DNA of 26,830 nt from the NCBI GenBank assembly GCA_964568855.1, contig CAZMSD010000047.1, forward strand, positions 1 through 26,830, read 5' to 3'. How positions within the stretch are numbered: the stretch's first letter is position 1; each line of letters opens with the position of its first letter. A program made the position numbers and the translations under genes. Below, in pieces: positions 7,534 through 16,160 of this stretch. Origin of the DNA: CAZMSD01 sp964568855 (GTDB taxonomy: Bacteria; CAIWAD01). The notes beneath the pieces were generated by a model, which worked only from the letters and a program-made list of their open reading frames with translations, was not told the origin of the DNA and did no database searches.

Positions 7534-8043
7534 ATGAAAGCCAAACCCTACTGGAACCCCTACCTGGCCGGCCTGCTGCTGGGACTGGCCCTTCTAGCCG
7601 CCTTCCTGGTGGCCGGACAGGGCCTGGGCGCCAGCGCCTTTCCCAAGCGCCTGCTGGCGGGAGCCGCCGAATCCGTGAACCACGAGTGGGCCACGGCGAG
7701 CGAGACCTTCGGCAAGTATCTCAGGGGCGGCAACCCGCTCAAGAACTGGCTGGTGGTGGAAGTGATCGGCGTGATCCTGGGCGGTTTCCTGGGCGCGCTG
7801 AGCGCCGGGCGGATGAAGTGGGAGATCGTGCGCAGCCCGCGGATCACCGCCGGGTCGCGCCTCTGGCTGGCCTTCGCCGGCGGCATCATCATGGGCTTCG
7901 CCGCCTCGCTGGGCCGCGGCTGCACCTCCGGTCAGGCCCTTTCCGGGGGAGCCGCGCTGGCGGCCGGGAGCTGGGCCTACATGATGATGGTCTTCGGCGG
8001 CGGCTACGCCGTGGCCTGGTTCTTCAGGAGGCAATGGACATGA
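7534..8043 (+). CDS. YeeE/YedE (TsuA-like) sulfur transporter, first half
   Basis: The product has 169 residues and four or so membrane helices. GAGG lies 5 nt before ATG 7534. The conserved motif SLGRGCTSGQALSGGA (about 125-140) contains Cys130. In the YeeE/TsuA thiosulfate importer, conserved cysteines in such motifs are thought to pass the ion through the membrane by S-H...S contacts. The length is half of a full TsuA; the next gene supplies the other half, an arrangement common in this family (PF04143). The gap to the NrfD gene is only 47 nt with no terminator, so it is in the same operon. It would bring thiosulfate or a related sulfur compound into the cytoplasm. Confidence 0.85.
   Translation: MKAKPYWNPYLAGLLLGLALLAAFLVAGQGLGASAFPKRLLAGAAESVNHEWATASETFGKYLRGGNPLKNWLVVEVIGVILGGFLGALSAGRMKWEIVRSPRITAGSRLWLAFAGGIIMGFAASLGRGCTSGQALSGGAALAAGSWAYMMMVFGGGYAVAWFFRRQWT
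8026..8031 (+). promoter_or_regulatory. Shine-Dalgarno that fixes the start of the second transporter half
   Basis: AGGAGG lies 2 nt before ATG 8034 but 8 nt before ATG 8040. The second spacing is optimal, and ATG 8040 also overlaps the previous stop as ATGA. The start is therefore set at 8040. Confidence 0.8.
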
Positions 8044-9434
8044 TCTGCCCCACGGGACCCCAGGGATTCTACGGCGAACAGACGGGCCTGCTGACCGCGC
8101 TGGTGATCGGCGGCGTCTTCGGTTTCGCCCTGGAGCGCGCCGGCTTCGGCAACGCGCGCAAACTGGCCGCCCAGTTCTACCTGTACGACATGACGGTCTT
8201 CAAGGTCATGTTCACCGCCATCCTGGTGGCCATGACCGGGCTCTACGCCTTTTCGGCCCTGGGCTGGGCGGACCTGAGCCTGGTCTGGATCAACCCGACC
8301 TACCTCTGGCCGCAACTCGCCGCCGGCTTCCTGCTGGGCGTGGGATTCATCGTCAGCGGCCTCTGCCCGGGGACGGCCTTCGTGTCGCTCGTATCCGGCA
8401 AGGGCGACGCCCTGGCGGCCATCGCCGGGGTCTTCGTAGGCGTGCTGCTCTTCTCCGTCGTGCTGGACGGCGTACCGGCTCTGGGGAGCCTGTTTCACGC
8501 GGGCACGGGCGAGCGGCTGCTGCTGCAGGACCTCGTGGGCCTGCCCGCGCCCTGGCTGGCGCTGGGGGTGGTGCTGATGGCGTTGGGCGCCTTCCTGGGC
8601 GCAGAGAAGGTGGAGGCCATCTTCACCAGGCGCTACCGCGAAGCCCGGGCGCCCATCGAGGACAGCCGGGTCGGCGACCGCCGGGGCAAGTTCTACCTGG
8701 CCGGCGTCCTGGCGCTGGTCTGCATCGCGGCCGGGCTGGGCGGCGGGACCGGCACGGGCGCGTCCGCGGACATGGCTCAGCTGGCTCCCGGTTCGAGGCA
8801 GCCCCTGCCGCTGGTCAGTCCCATGGAGCTGGCGGAGCGCCTGATCCAGCGCGATCCGGACCTGCTGGTGCTCGACTTGAGAAAGGAGATCCCGGAGGAT
8901 CTGCGCATACCCGGGGCCGTGCCGGTGGCGGAGTATCACGCGGGAAGCGCCGGTTCAACCGGTCTTGAGGATGCCGCCGAAAATACCGCTGATGTATCAC
9001 CGCGGACGGAAAGCGCCGCTCAGGCCGAAAGCCCGGCCGCTACTTCCCCCGCGGTTGCGGCCGCAACCGCGGCTGAAACCGCGACCTCGACCGAGACCGC
9101 GGCCGACCCGGTTCCCCCGCAACTCGCGGCCGCGGATATGCAGACACTGGTGCTGCTGATTACCGAAAGCGGACTGCCGACGGAACTGCCCGCGGCCTGG
9201 CCCGTCGAGCCTTCCTATGCCTGGCTACAGGGAGGCATGGAAGCCTGGAAGGCGGAGATCCTGACCCCGGCGGAGCCCGTGCTCTTCACCGCCGAGGAGT
9301 TGGAGTCCGTGAGACGCCGGAACCAGCTTGCCGCCTACTTCAGCGGGGTGGAGACCTCGAGCACCGTGGCTGCGCCGCCCCCGCCGATCCCGGCGGGCGG
9401 AAAGAAGAAAAAGAAGGCGGAAGGCGGCTGCTAG
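8040..9434 (+). CDS. YeeE/YedE second half fused to a cysteine-less, interrupted rhodanese-like domain
   Basis: The product has 464 residues. Residues 1-190 form the second transporter half: Cys3 near the start and the motif SGLCPGTAFVSL (Cys109). A further membrane segment at about 217-236 is followed by a rhodanese-like domain. It begins with PLPLVSPMELAERL and LLVLDLRKEIPEDLRIPGAVPV (about 275-296) and ends with AWLQGGMEAWKAEI (394-407). Two things are odd. First, an Ala/Thr/Glu/Pro-rich stretch (about 301-366) interrupts the domain. Second, the strand that should end in the catalytic cysteine reads LVLLITESG (370-378) with no Cys. The tail has a proline run, five lysines (455-459) and a final Cys464. 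With four to five helices before it, the domain's side of the membrane is uncertain. The transporter call is firm; the rhodanese-like part is likely not a classical sulfurtransferase. Confidence 0.82.
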   Translation: MICPTGPQGFYGEQTGLLTALVIGGVFGFALERAGFGNARKLAAQFYLYDMTVFKVMFTAILVAMTGLYAFSALGWADLSLVWINPTYLWPQLAAGFLLGVGFIVSGLCPGTAFVSLVSGKGDALAAIAGVFVGVLLFSVVLDGVPALGSLFHAGTGERLLLQDLVGLPAPWLALGVVLMALGAFLGAEKVEAIFTRRYREARAPIEDSRVGDRRGKFYLAGVLALVCIAAGLGGGTGTGASADMAQLAPGSRQPLPLVSPMELAERLIQRDPDLLVLDLRKEIPEDLRIPGAVPVAEYHAGSAGSTGLEDAAENTADVSPRTESAAQAESPAATSPAVAAATAAETATSTETAADPVPPQLAAADMQTLVLLITESGLPTELPAAWPVEPSYAWLQGGMEAWKAEILTPAEPVLFTAEELESVRRRNQLAAYFSGVETSSTVAAPPPPIPAGGKKKKKAEGGC

Positions 9435-9464
9435 CAGATCGCCCAGGCATAGCACAGTAACGCA

Positions 9465-9499
9465 GCGCCCGGAGGCATCGCCGCCGGGCGCTTTCATCT
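9465..9499 (+). terminator. Rho-independent terminator closing the sulfur operon
   Basis: GCGCCCGG (9465-9472) pairs perfectly with CCGGGCGC (9484-9491) across an 11-nt loop, followed by TTTCATCTT. It lies 31 nt after the last stop of the operon and before the convergent gene ending at 9536. On the minus strand no T run follows, so it serves mainly the plus-strand transcript. Confidence 0.75.
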
Positions 9500-9535
9500 T
9501 CCGTGTCACACAGAACCCGCAGGATACTCGATCGA

Positions 9536-12500
9536 TCAGCGGAAGAGCCTCCCGTCGGGGCCGCTGAACTCGGGAAAGACCGCCCGCACCTCGTAGAGCC
9601 GATGCCCCTCGCCCAGTGGCTGGTCCGTCCAGGTGAGCGGCAGTTCGCCGGTCCAGGGGACCTCGTCCGCGAGCTCGCCGTCGCGGTAGATGCGCAGCGA
9701 GGTGCAGTCGGGAATCTCCAGGGGCTCAACAAGCAGCTGCGGAACCGATCCCGTGAGCACCGCTGCGCTGAGTTGCGGCGATACCAGGTGCGACTGCAGC
9801 AGGTCCGCGAGCTGGCAGGTGTTGTTCTGACCCTTGCTGCCCGGCCAGTCGGGCCAGTGGGAAGACCCGGTGTCGTAGAAGCGCAAACCGCCCTCTTCGC
9901 GCAAGCCGATCAGCAGCCGGGCCGAGGAGTCGTCGGAACTCATCAGGGGGACGGGTGCGTGTATCACACCGCCTGTCTCGTGCACCAGGGCACCGCCTCC
10001 CAGGTCCTCGCTCCAGGGCTGCAGGCTGTTGTAGGTACCCCGGTGGAATTCCAGGCCGTAGCCGATGGCCAGGGAAACCAGGTCGCTGCGGCCGTCCTCG
10101 TCCAGCTTGCCCGTGATCAGGTGGCGGGGCCGCCCCATGGGGAGCACGAGATCTTCGAAGACCGGAGGGTACTGCCCGTAGTCGGCGGTCTTGAACATGG
10201 CGAGACTGTGGTCCTGCATGTGGCCCTGGACATGCATCACGAGCCGCACCTGCCCGTTGTGCCCCTCGCCGCGCAGGGGCGCCGTGGCGGTGATCCGGTG
10301 GTACATGCCTTCGGTGATCTCCTCAGCGTAGATTATGAAGCTATCCCAGTTCTGTTCCAGCTCGGACCAGTTGAAGACTAAAAGGTCGTCCCAGGCCATG
10401 CCGTAGGGATCGTAGGTGGGAATGGGCATCAGCACCTCGTAGACGCCGTTGTGATGCAGGTCGGCCACCACCGGTCGCCCGAAGTCGCAGGGCGACTGGT
10501 CCAGTTCGCTTTCCTGCAGGCTGAAGACAAGGTTGCCGTCCAGGTCCACCAGGATGAAGCCCTCGTTGCCCAGGGGACCGCCGATGACCACGAAGCGGTC
10601 GCCCAGTAGATCGCCGCCGGACCAGGCCAGCTCGCGTACGGGCAGCACGTAGTCCGGCAGCTCGATTGTGGAGCGCGGCGTGGCCAGGACGCCGTTGGGG
10701 TAGCGCAGCGTGATCCGGTCGTCCTCCACCAGGCAGACGCACTCGCCGACCTGCTCGAGCGTGGTCACCAGGAATGGGCCGGGCTCCGTGACACCCACCG
10801 GCCAGCCCTCTTCGGGCTGCAGCGCGGGTCCCGGACCCACTGCCAGCAGCCGCATCTGGGTGTCGCCGATCAGCGCCAGGTGGCTGGGATCGCCCTCGTA
10901 GCCCGCGAAACGAATAAAGGCCGCGCCGTTGGGTTCCTCGTCCAGTTGCAGCTGGTCCACCAGCGCTCCGCCGCTGAAGAGTTCAAGATCCGTGCCATCC
11001 ACCATGGCCAGCAGGTGGCCGCGTGAGACAAGCAGGGCCGATTGGTCGATCTCGGGCAGGAAGAAGGAAGGACGCAGGCCGACGAAGGGCGAATGGACCT
11101 CTACCTCGGTTGTGTCGGGATCGGGGAAAAGTTCCATGGCCGTGACTCGCCAGTCCACCGGGCTGCCCAGCAGGGACTGCTCGTCGGGAATGCTGAATCT
11201 CCCCTCCGGCAGCAGGAATGTAATCGAAGTGTTCTGGTTCCAGGGCCCGTCGATCTCCAGGGTGTCTTCCATGTACTGGTGCTCCTCGCCGATTTCCAGG
11301 GCCCATGAAGTAATATCTCTGCCGGCGTTGTAGAAACTCAGCTCCAGTTCGTCGTGGAATCCCAGCGGAATCTCGCGCTGCCAGAAACCGTCCTCGGCCA
11401 GGATGATCAGCGAGTCCACCCAGGAGGTCCCCAGCTGCATCCGGGAATGGTCCTCGGGAGTGGTGAAGTGATAGGTCCAGGTGTTGGGGCACTCGCTGTC
11501 CTCGAGCTTCCATTCGGGGAAATCCAGCCACGCTACCCTGGGCGTCGGAAAGGGCCGGTAGCGCTCGTCCCAGCCCATGAAGCCGGGGACGAGTTCGGCC
11601 CAGAGGATCTGTGATACGTAGCGCGGGTCGCCCAGTTCCGGGCTGTCCCACATGGCGGAGCGGTAGTAGCCCGCGTGCTCCACCAGCCCGGTGGATTTGG
11701 GTGGTCCTTCCTCCATATGGCCATGGTGGTGACGCGTCGGCGCTTCATCCTCTCTATCCCAGGCATGGAAGATCAGCGCCTCCTGGTGGTTGCGCGGATT
11801 CAGCAGTACATAGGGGGTTCGATCCACCAGATGCAGCGCAGTGGGCTCTTCGAGGTACACGGGCTCGACCCAGCCCAGCCGGATGCGGTCCCAGGCGTTG
11901 AGGTCCGCTGGAGAATGCAGGTGGGGGAACGTGTTGTCCGCGATGGATTCCCGCCAGCCCGTGTCACCATGGGCCATCACGTCCCAGACGCCGGAACCGA
12001 ATGGCGTGAAATCCTCGTCCTGCGGGTTAAGTCTCACGGTGGGGGTCAGGTGCAGGCAGCTCTTGAGCAGCTCCTGGGCGTAGGACCCGGTCGGTGTCTC
12101 CTCGAAGTAAACATATCCCTCTTCTGGATCCACGTAGAAGATGCGATAGGAGACTACAAGCAGCCCATTGCGATCGGTCCGGAACATGTGGGAGGCCCTG
12201 GGCCCCAGGAGCAGCATAATCGGTCTCTCCGGGCTGTGTGAGACGTCCACGCCCAGGGAATCCAGGCGCTCGAGGAAGCCGTTGTATCCGAACTCGTCCT
12301 TCAGGTGCTTAGGGTATTCCCATTCCCGGCCCTCCGGATCGCAGAGCCAGCCCGGGCGCTCGCCGTACCAGTCGCAGCGGGCGGTGTCGGGCACTAGGTC
12401 GCTGTAGCCGTTGTTCTCCCAGTCGCTGAGCCAGCGCCAGTACTGTTTGAGGGAGCCCCAAAGTTGACCGCCCATTCCGGTAGCTTCACGTACCGATCTG

Positions 12501-13096
12501 AGATCCTCAGAGAAGAACATGTGGTGATAAAGCAGGGAGTCCGTGACGAGACCGCTGTCGGGATGTTGTGGATTGGCCCAGTAGGAGCAGTCCGGAAAAT
12601 TGGAACAGTCGTCCGTATATAGTGTATCACAAACGATGCGCAGTGGTATCACCGTCAGCTCCAGGTCCTTGAGCCAGGGACTCACTTCCCGGTTGTCCAG
12701 GTAGAACCTCTGGCGCAGTTCCTCCGTCCGGCTGTCCTCCAGCCACTGGGTCTCGGGCGCGTCCATGCCGGGAAAGGGAATCCCGGAGGGCTGCAGCCTC
12801 CCCTCCGCATCGGGAAGGGCGTACTCCCAGCGGCCCTCACCCCAGGGCGGTCCCGGCGGCAGACAGTAATCCGTGTCCAGGGGCCAGGTTTCTTCGGGGG
12901 CTGGGAATTCCCTGACCAGGGGCCGCCCCTCGAAGTCACGGAGCCAGATACTGTAACCGTCGTCCCAGACCCGAACCGAGTCGGCGCCGTAGGGCGAATT
13001 GTCCAGAAGATAGGGCGTGGGAGGAACCTGGTAAGCCATGGCGCTGAGTGTTAACGTCATCAGTGTGAGGACGAAGTTGCGTGCGGTGCTGCTCAT
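9536..13096 (-). CDS. Secreted M6-peptidase-like protein with altered zinc ligands and a propeller-like C-terminal half
   Basis: The start is ATG 13096, with GGAG 7 nt upstream, giving 1186 residues and a signal peptide cut near Ala-Met-Ala21. Residues 145-412 follow the M6 (immune inhibitor A-like) pattern: an N-terminal strand (LTVIPLRIV), GVWDVMAHG (369-377) and SPADLNAWDRIRLGWVEP (395-412). In active M6 enzymes AHELGH precedes 'WDLMA'; here the matching site is AQELLK (340-345), so both histidines are replaced (Gln341, Lys345) while Glu342 remains. No other HExxH is seen. From about residue 680 on, segments like VVADLHHNGVYEVLMPIP and LITGKLDEDGRSDLVSLA resemble FG-GAP/VCBS propeller blades. 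It probably binds rather than cuts. No C-terminal sorting domain is visible. It looks intact otherwise. Confidence 0.65.
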   Translation of the reverse strand: MSSTARNFVLTLMTLTLSAMAYQVPPTPYLLDNSPYGADSVRVWDDGYSIWLRDFEGRPLVREFPAPEETWPLDTDYCLPPGPPWGEGRWEYALPDAEGRLQPSGIPFPGMDAPETQWLEDSRTEELRQRFYLDNREVSPWLKDLELTVIPLRIVCDTLYTDDCSNFPDCSYWANPQHPDSGLVTDSLLYHHMFFSEDLRSVREATGMGGQLWGSLKQYWRWLSDWENNGYSDLVPDTARCDWYGERPGWLCDPEGREWEYPKHLKDEFGYNGFLERLDSLGVDVSHSPERPIMLLLGPRASHMFRTDRNGLLVVSYRIFYVDPEEGYVYFEETPTGSYAQELLKSCLHLTPTVRLNPQDEDFTPFGSGVWDVMAHGDTGWRESIADNTFPHLHSPADLNAWDRIRLGWVEPVYLEEPTALHLVDRTPYVLLNPRNHQEALIFHAWDREDEAPTRHHHGHMEEGPPKSTGLVEHAGYYRSAMWDSPELGDPRYVSQILWAELVPGFMGWDERYRPFPTPRVAWLDFPEWKLEDSECPNTWTYHFTTPEDHSRMQLGTSWVDSLIILAEDGFWQREIPLGFHDELELSFYNAGRDITSWALEIGEEHQYMEDTLEIDGPWNQNTSITFLLPEGRFSIPDEQSLLGSPVDWRVTAMELFPDPDTTEVEVHSPFVGLRPSFFLPEIDQSALLVSRGHLLAMVDGTDLELFSGGALVDQLQLDEEPNGAAFIRFAGYEGDPSHLALIGDTQMRLLAVGPGPALQPEEGWPVGVTEPGPFLVTTLEQVGECVCLVEDDRITLRYPNGVLATPRSTIELPDYVLPVRELAWSGGDLLGDRFVVIGGPLGNEGFILVDLDGNLVFSLQESELDQSPCDFGRPVVADLHHNGVYEVLMPIPTYDPYGMAWDDLLVFNWSELEQNWDSFIIYAEEITEGMYHRITATAPLRGEGHNGQVRLVMHVQGHMQDHSLAMFKTADYGQYPPVFEDLVLPMGRPRHLITGKLDEDGRSDLVSLAIGYGLEFHRGTYNSLQPWSEDLGGGALVHETGGVIHAPVPLMSSDDSSARLLIGLREEGGLRFYDTGSSHWPDWPGSKGQNNTCQLADLLQSHLVSPQLSAAVLTGSVPQLLVEPLEIPDCTSLRIYRDGELADEVPWTGELPLTWTDQPLGEGHRLYEVRAVFPEFSGPDGRLFR

Positions 13097-13235
13097 GATG
13101 CGCTCCAATTGTGTAGCCTTATGTGACGAAAACGCAGTGTGCAATCCCTATGCCGATCGTCCGGCGATTAAGTACTCTTGTTTCTATTGGAATTACGCAG
13201 ATGTTTCAGCAAGCCCGGGGCGACAGAACATGCAC

Positions 13236-13273
13236 AAAAGCGTCAGAGTTGGCAATTGGGTCAGCTCTGACGC
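13236..13273 (-). terminator. Rho-independent terminator after the sorting-domain protein gene
   Basis: GCGTCAGAG and CTCTGACGC (13240-13248 and 13265-13273) form a perfect 9-bp stem with a 16-nt loop. Read on the minus strand, TTTT (13239-13236) follows directly. It lies 61 nt past the stop of the gene at 13334 and before the start of the next minus-strand gene at 13096, so these two genes are probably separate transcripts. Confidence 0.7.
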
Positions 13274-13333
13274 GGCATATCGGTACTGACACGTAATTCC
13301 TCATCGGGCACCTGTCACAATCCAACTGGGCGA

Positions 13334-14968
13334 TCAGCGTAAGTAGACAACTCGTTGAACGCCCAGACTCCCGCCGGATCCTTCCAGCTCCAGTAGATAT
13401 GTTCCACTGGCCTGGGAGTCGAAGTCGACGAGCTGCGTATGAAGACCGGATCCAAGGACCTGCGGTGCAGCAGCGAAAACTCGCTGACCCAGCAGGTTGT
13501 ATAGATTAAGGCGAATCACTCCGGGTCGCTCCAAGTGATATTCCACCTGAAGTCTACCATTGCAGGGATTCGGATGGCAATTCAATTCACATCTAGTAGA
13601 ATGTTGAAAGCTCTGTGTCCCCGTCAACAGCGGTAGAAGTCGATAACCTTGCACCCAACCCCAATGATATTGTACTCCGATATAACTATTTCCGTCTGAT
13701 GTAAGCTCGAAGTACGGCTCATAAAAACCATATGTTGGCAGATCAATCTCTTCTGAGATCTGTCCATTTACGAGAGTATGTGACCACCGCCCGTCTCCAA
13801 CTGACTGGTACCACAGCAGATTCGGTGGAACCAGTTCGAAGTCCGAGGCTCTACCCCTCAGATCATGTTGTCGAATGATCCTTCCTCGTTCATCCATGAC
13901 CAAGAGGATTGCTGGTTCCTTCGAGGCAAGTGCATACAGCAATTCTTCATCCGGATTCCACAACAGGTCATAGTCGCTATCGAATTCGCAAGGTGTCTCA
14001 AGGCTGTCAAGTCTCTGAAGTTCGCCTTCGAGGTCAAACAAGCCAAACAAGGTTACATACGGCGGAGCTGACAACGCCATCATTTGGATGTAATGATCGC
14101 TGGCTTCAATGACTGGATGATATGTCCCTTCGATCGGATGGGGACGCTCCCAGAGCACATCTCCAGCGGTGTTCATTCGCAGCAGGTGATGGCGGTTGAG
14201 CAGGATGAAATCACTGCCACAGCGGGCCAGGGAATGGGCATTGCTGTGGTTGAGAATCCAGCCGGATTCTCCCAACAGATTCTGGCGATTCACCAGGTCC
14301 ACCAGCTGAAGAAGGATCCTGTTTCTCGATCCCGGTGGTTGGTTCAGAAACTCCACTTCCCATTGGATCAGCAATCGATCGCCGTTGACTATCGGTTCAT
14401 GCCACGGGCCGATGCTGAGCATTCGCGGAAGAATATCAGGATTCAACTCCGCCACGGTGAGTTCCCAGTCCAGGTTAAGCTCCGGATCGAAGCGGTAGAG
14501 GCGGATCCGGTTGTTGTCCTCGTAGGCCAGGGTTTCCTGCTGGATGATGTAGCAGCCCTCGCCGGTGGGATCCGAACGCAGGTAACCTTTCTCCTGGATC
14601 CTCTTGGCCCAGAGGCGCCGGTCATCCAGGATAATCTCACCGGAGCGGGACAGGACCAGTGCCACAGGATCTCGTAGGTAATAATACTCATCAAACACCG
14701 AGTACCAGAGAACCATTAAGCGTTCCTGCGTCAGCAGTTCAACATCGACCTGTTCTGGATAGTTGTAATTCCGGTTGATCTGCCTCAGCCAGTCGAACTG
14801 GCTACTGTCAACTTCCCCCTGGGCCAGGGCCCCGTGATACAAAACCAGCAGAGCCGCCGGTATCAGCAGACATCTCCTGGTCAATCGAGACGCAGCCCAC
14901 CGGGAACCAGGCCTTCGCGGCGCCGAGGGCTTAGCTTCTGCTGCTTGCTGGATGGCGATGCCACTCAT
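13334..14968 (-). CDS. Secreted protein with propeller-like body and type IX-like C-terminal sorting domain
   Basis: The product has 544 residues. A long basic N-terminus precedes the hydrophobic core CLLIPAALLVLYHGALA (about 33-49), a signal peptide cut before QGE. The start ATG 14968 has no clear Shine-Dalgarno; TTG at the LTRR position is a possible alternative. The middle (about 60-440) is rich in short aromatic beta strands such as DFILLNRHHLLRMNTAGDVLW, typical of a seven-blade propeller, though I recognise no specific family. The last 80 residues begin with CHPNPCNGRLQVEY, then RLNLYNLLGQRV, and end with SGTYLLELEGS...VQRVVYLR. This is the Por/type IX sorting pattern (TIGR04183-like). 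The gene is visibly richer in A+T than its neighbours over about 13600-14450. Surface display or release is expected; the ligand is unknown. Confidence 0.7.
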   Translation of the reverse strand: MSGIAIQQAAEAKPSAPRRPGSRWAASRLTRRCLLIPAALLVLYHGALAQGEVDSSQFDWLRQINRNYNYPEQVDVELLTQERLMVLWYSVFDEYYYLRDPVALVLSRSGEIILDDRRLWAKRIQEKGYLRSDPTGEGCYIIQQETLAYEDNNRIRLYRFDPELNLDWELTVAELNPDILPRMLSIGPWHEPIVNGDRLLIQWEVEFLNQPPGSRNRILLQLVDLVNRQNLLGESGWILNHSNAHSLARCGSDFILLNRHHLLRMNTAGDVLWERPHPIEGTYHPVIEASDHYIQMMALSAPPYVTLFGLFDLEGELQRLDSLETPCEFDSDYDLLWNPDEELLYALASKEPAILLVMDERGRIIRQHDLRGRASDFELVPPNLLWYQSVGDGRWSHTLVNGQISEEIDLPTYGFYEPYFELTSDGNSYIGVQYHWGWVQGYRLLPLLTGTQSFQHSTRCELNCHPNPCNGRLQVEYHLERPGVIRLNLYNLLGQRVFAAAPQVLGSGLHTQLVDFDSQASGTYLLELEGSGGSLGVQRVVYLR

Positions 14969-15381
14969 TGTTCAGGCGGAGTTGTGTGCGCGAATCGGGA
15001 CTCCCGCATTCCTCCCGGGAGTCCATGCACCAAGATACGCGCAATTCTCTTGGATTCGCACAGGAAAGCGCAGCTTTGAAAATCAGACCCTGTCCCGGCG
15101 GTCGCGGGCGAAGGTCCGTCAGAGCCGCATGTTGCTTCCGGCCGGAAGGGGTGCGGACGTCGGCGCCGGCTGCCCGGGTCCGGAAACACGCGGCGCTGCT
15201 GCTCCACTCTGGAATCATGGATTTCCCCTTGGAGCTGCCCCGGCGGCCGCATGCGAAGAGTCCGAATGTTGTACCTTGCTGAGCGCGGCCGGGCGACCGG
15301 GCGGCGGCGCCTGAATGTATCACGGCGGCCCGCTGCGCGCCCCCGGGGAAGGGCTGTCAGGCAACGGTAAACAGGATCCTG
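14969..15381 (+). other. Intergenic region between divergent genes
   Basis: This is a 413-nt stretch between two divergent starts. Short open frames cross it on both strands, but none shows a ribosome site or recognisable motif. One clear hairpin is present: GGACTCCC (14998-15005) and GGGAGTCC (15017-15024), 8 perfect pairs with an 11-nt loop. It lies about 30 nt upstream of the minus-strand gene start and may be in its leader. No T run follows on either side. I see no convincing promoter, though both genes need one here. Confidence 0.5.
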
Positions 15382-16065
15382 ATGATTTCACATAAGCACA
15401 GCTGCATCTTCATCCACGTGCCGAAGAGCGCCGGAACCAGCATCGAGACGGCCCTGGGCCACCTGGACAAGCACATGGGGCGAGGCGGGCAGGACCATCG
15501 AAGCATCCGCATGCTCGAGCGTCCCTTTATCACTGCCAGGGCCTTTTCCTCGCTGGACAACATCCATTCGGTATTGCGCCGGCTGAAGCACCAGTACTAC
15601 AACCGGGTCGCCAACCCCCGCAACAAGATCGTCGTCAGCAGGGAACAGTACGAATCCTATTACAAGTTCACCTTCGTCCGCAATCCCTGGGCGCGCGTCT
15701 TTTCCTGGTACAATGCGGTCATGCGCGACGAGATCACCAAGCGGCAGTTCGGCATCGTCGGACAGCCCTCGCTGAAGGAGGCCCTCGGGCAATGCCTGGG
15801 ACGGAGACACCTCAGGCCGCAGCTTTACTGGATCAAGGATTTCAGCGGTTCAATACCGCTGGATTTCATCGGCCGCTTCGAGAATCTCGCCGAAGACTAC
15901 CAGGAAGTCTGCAGGCGGCTGAGCATCGACAACACGATTCTGCCCCACAAGGTGAAAGGGGCAAAGCAAGACTACCGCGAGCACTACGACGAGAACTCGA
16001 AGAATATCGTCATGGACTTCTACCGGGATGAGATTGAAATGTTCGGTTACACATTCGAGGAATAG
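15382..16065 (+). CDS. Sulfotransferase family protein (PAPS-dependent)
   Basis: The product has 227 residues. CAGGA lies just before ATG 15382. The 5'-phosphosulfate binding loop is HVPKSAGTSIE (12-22), and the 3'-phosphate site is FTFVRNPWARVFSWYN (96-111), both intact and in normal order. The size and motifs fit the Sulfotransfer_2 group, which transfers sulfate from PAPS to hydroxyl groups of sugars or other acceptors, often for cell-surface glycans. IGRFENLAEDY (about 162-172) is the conserved C-terminal segment of the family. No glycan gene adjoins it, so the acceptor is unknown. No membrane segment is present; it is probably cytoplasmic or membrane-associated. Confidence 0.82.
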   Translation: MISHKHSCIFIHVPKSAGTSIETALGHLDKHMGRGGQDHRSIRMLERPFITARAFSSLDNIHSVLRRLKHQYYNRVANPRNKIVVSREQYESYYKFTFVRNPWARVFSWYNAVMRDEITKRQFGIVGQPSLKEALGQCLGRRHLRPQLYWIKDFSGSIPLDFIGRFENLAEDYQEVCRRLSIDNTILPHKVKGAKQDYREHYDENSKNIVMDFYRDEIEMFGYTFEE

Positions 16066-16160
16066 ATCCGGGAAAGAGGTCTCGCCGGAACAGGAGCCTT
16101 TCATTTCTGCGGCTAAGCACCGACAGTCGGATCGTAAATGCGTTAGTGCCGGAGATCGCC

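Noticed and set aside
13097..13233. Promoter TTGCAC-N17-TAAGGC for the M6-like gene
   Set aside because: The -35 is fair but the -10 matches only two consensus bases; not strong enough to list.
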